NCBI GenBank assembly: GCA_031264875.1
Contig: JAISDK010000231.1
Coordinates: forward strand, 1-7,148
Length of the DNA stretch: 7,148 nucleotides
DNA from: Prevotellaceae bacterium
GTDB taxonomy: Bacteria > Bacteroidota > Bacteroidia > Bacteroidales > UBA932
Direction of reading: 5' to 3'
Of the stretch, positions 6,309 to 7,148 are shown one piece after another. Below the pieces are notes generated by a model. That model had not been told where the DNA came from, ran no database searches, and saw nothing but the letters and a program-made list of their open reading frames with translations. The translations under genes were made by a program, and so were the position numbers. How positions within the stretch are numbered: the first letter of the stretch is position 1; each line of letters starts with the position of its first letter.

Positions 6309-6725
6309 TTATTTTATTAACTGTGATTCAAGATATGACTGTAAAATAATGACAGCGCTAATTCTGTCAGTATTTCCCTTTATTCTGCGTTCCGATTTTT
6401 TCACTCCCGAATCAATCATTGCACGCATAGCCAGCTTGGATGTAAATCTCTCGTCCACCCAAACAACCGGCATATTAAATTTCTCTTCTAATTTTAAGAC
6501 GAACGGTTTGATGTCTGTCATTAATTCGGCATCCGTATTATCCAGATTCTTTGGCCATCCCACTACAAAAAGTTCGACAGATTCTTTCTGCATATATGTT
6601 TCGATATATTCCATAACTTTAAGTGGGTGGACAGTATCCAGGGCAGTTGCTATTATTTTGAGAGGGTCGGTCACTGCTATTCCAACTCTTTTCCTGCCAT
6701 AATCAATCGACATTATACGTCCCAT
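6309..6725 (-). CDS. ruvX: RuvX/YqgF family putative pre-16S rRNA nuclease
   Basis: The 138-residue protein has the RNase H-like fold of YqgF/RuvX, linked to final trimming of the 16S rRNA 5' end and earlier proposed as a Holliday junction resolvase. Motifs are MSIDYGRKRVGIAVTD with Asp8 at the N-terminus, VVGWPKNLDNTD in the middle (most members have VGLP), VVWVDERFTS with the acidic pair, and the C-terminal DRISAVIILQSYL with the last Asp. The start is ATG 6725, giving MGRIMSIDYG as is usual for the family. A TTG at 6749 in the same frame is rejected because the -7 promoter element lies between the two. It is the first gene of the ruvX-def-DUF62 operon. Confidence 0.95.
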   Translation of the reverse strand: MGRIMSIDYGRKRVGIAVTDPLKIIATALDTVHPLKVMEYIETYMQKESVELFVVGWPKNLDNTDAELMTDIKPFVLKLEEKFNMPVVWVDERFTSKLAMRAMIDSGVKKSERRIKGNTDRISAVIILQSYLESQLIK

Positions 6726-6736
6726 ACATTTTTCCG

Positions 6737-6744
6737 CAAAAGTA
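6737..6744 (-). promoter_or_regulatory. ruvX-def operon promoter, -7 element (TACTTTTG)
   Basis: The minus strand reads TACTTTTGCGG, a full TAnnTTTG match that ends 11 bases before the ruvX ATG at 6725. Transcription would start about 6731, leaving a leader of only a few bases. A clear -33 TTTG is not seen. The same eleven bases occur at 4669-4659. Confidence 0.65.
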
Positions 6745-6828
6745 ATCAATTTTGACGAATGAGATACACTAAAACCTTAGAAAGGTGATTATGAGGAATA
6801 AATGGCGGGATGAAAAAAAGCGTTAAAA

Positions 6829-7148
6829 TCATTTCTTATCCCTTTTCCATCCCCTGTATGATGAAAATGCGAGCAAAACAACAATCAGCACAACAATCAG
6901 CAGACAGGCAAGCAAATTGCCTGCAGCGCCGGTTTGTCCGTACGAATGCATTCCGCTAAGAAAATAATTTACTCCAAAATAGGTCATCAATACGGAAGCA
7001 AATGATACTGTTGAAACAAGGTTAAAGAGCCATATATTGTTACAGCATTTTATCAGTCTGAGGTGTAAGACAATGGTATAGACAATTACCGTTATCAGCG
7101 CCCAGGTTTCCTTTGCATCCCAGCCCCAGTAGCGTCCCCAGGACACGT
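6829..7148 (-). CDS. CcsA/ResC-type cytochrome c biogenesis protein, C-terminal end (5' end outside window)
   Basis: The frame runs into the right edge; the GTG near 7146 is internal. The visible 105 residues begin with WGRYWGWDAKETWALI, the tryptophan-rich WWD signature that binds haem on the outer face of the membrane in CcsA, ResC and CcmF proteins. Three hydrophobic helices follow, with FGVNYFLSGMHSYG between the second and third; its His matches the conserved haem-ligand His of CcsA proteins. The protein ends in a short basic tail, YRGWKRDKK. CcsA-type proteins work with ResB to carry haem across the inner membrane and join it to apocytochrome c; in many Bacteroidota the two are fused, which cannot be judged here. 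The stop lies 103 bases before ruvX, which has its own promoter. Confidence 0.92.
   Translation of the reverse strand, partial: VSWGRYWGWDAKETWALITVIVYTIVLHLRLIKCCNNIWLFNLVSTVSFASVLMTYFGVNYFLSGMHSYGQTGAAGNLLACLLIVVLIVVLLAFSSYRGWKRDKK

Noticed and set aside
6725..6749. TTG 6749 as start of ruvX
   Set aside because: The -7 promoter element lies downstream of it, and family members begin at the MGRI position (ATG 6725).
6771..6786. Possible terminator after the ccsA-type gene (ACCTT/AAGGT arms)
   Set aside because: Only a 5-bp stem with a short T-run; too weak to call.

Overview
The window looks like chromosomal DNA of a Bacteroidota (probably Bacteroidales) bacterium. The evidence is the C-terminal end of a TamB-like protein of the Bacteroidota type, a ruvX-def gene pair, remains of a lipoprotein-type C11 (clostripain-like) peptidase, few Shine-Dalgarno sequences, and three copies of the Bacteroidota -7 promoter element TAnnTTTG at sensible places.

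Layout. The left block is on the plus strand and fairly GC-rich: the 3' part of a tamB-like gene (1-1295), 14 bases, then a FecCD/BtuC-type ABC importer permease (1310-2332) closed by a good intrinsic terminator (2366-2398). Next comes a disturbed segment, 2413-3387. It holds the two ends of a C11 peptidase gene whose catalytic middle is missing. In the gap lies an array of nine 21-bp units, each built round a 12-bp palindrome. The array encodes a 67-residue heptad-repeat ORF that has its own TAnnTTTG element. An AT-rich two-gene unit follows (3408-4587): a DUF3800 protein and, one base later, a 165-residue protein that resembles barnase/EndoU/colicin-type (BECR) ribonuclease-like proteins. 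It ends at a hairpin terminator that also works in the other direction (4594-4624).

The right block is on the minus strand and converges on the left one. It contains the 3' end of a CcsA-type cytochrome c biogenesis gene (6829-7148), then a housekeeping operon: ruvX (6309-6725, with a nearly leaderless promoter), def (5744-6295) and a SAM hydroxide adenosyltransferase/DUF62 family gene (4773-5723). Between the two blocks a minus-strand TAnnTTTG promoter followed by two hairpins suggests a small RNA of about 60 nt.

How the genes relate. TamB (outer-membrane biogenesis), the FecCD permease (uptake of an iron complex or cobalamin) and CcsA (cytochrome c maturation) are envelope functions. RuvX and Def are cytoplasmic housekeeping proteins. 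The segment 2413-4624 is the accessory part. The best candidates for something undescribed are the DUF3800/BECR-like gene pair and the palindromic heptad-repeat array with its own promoter.
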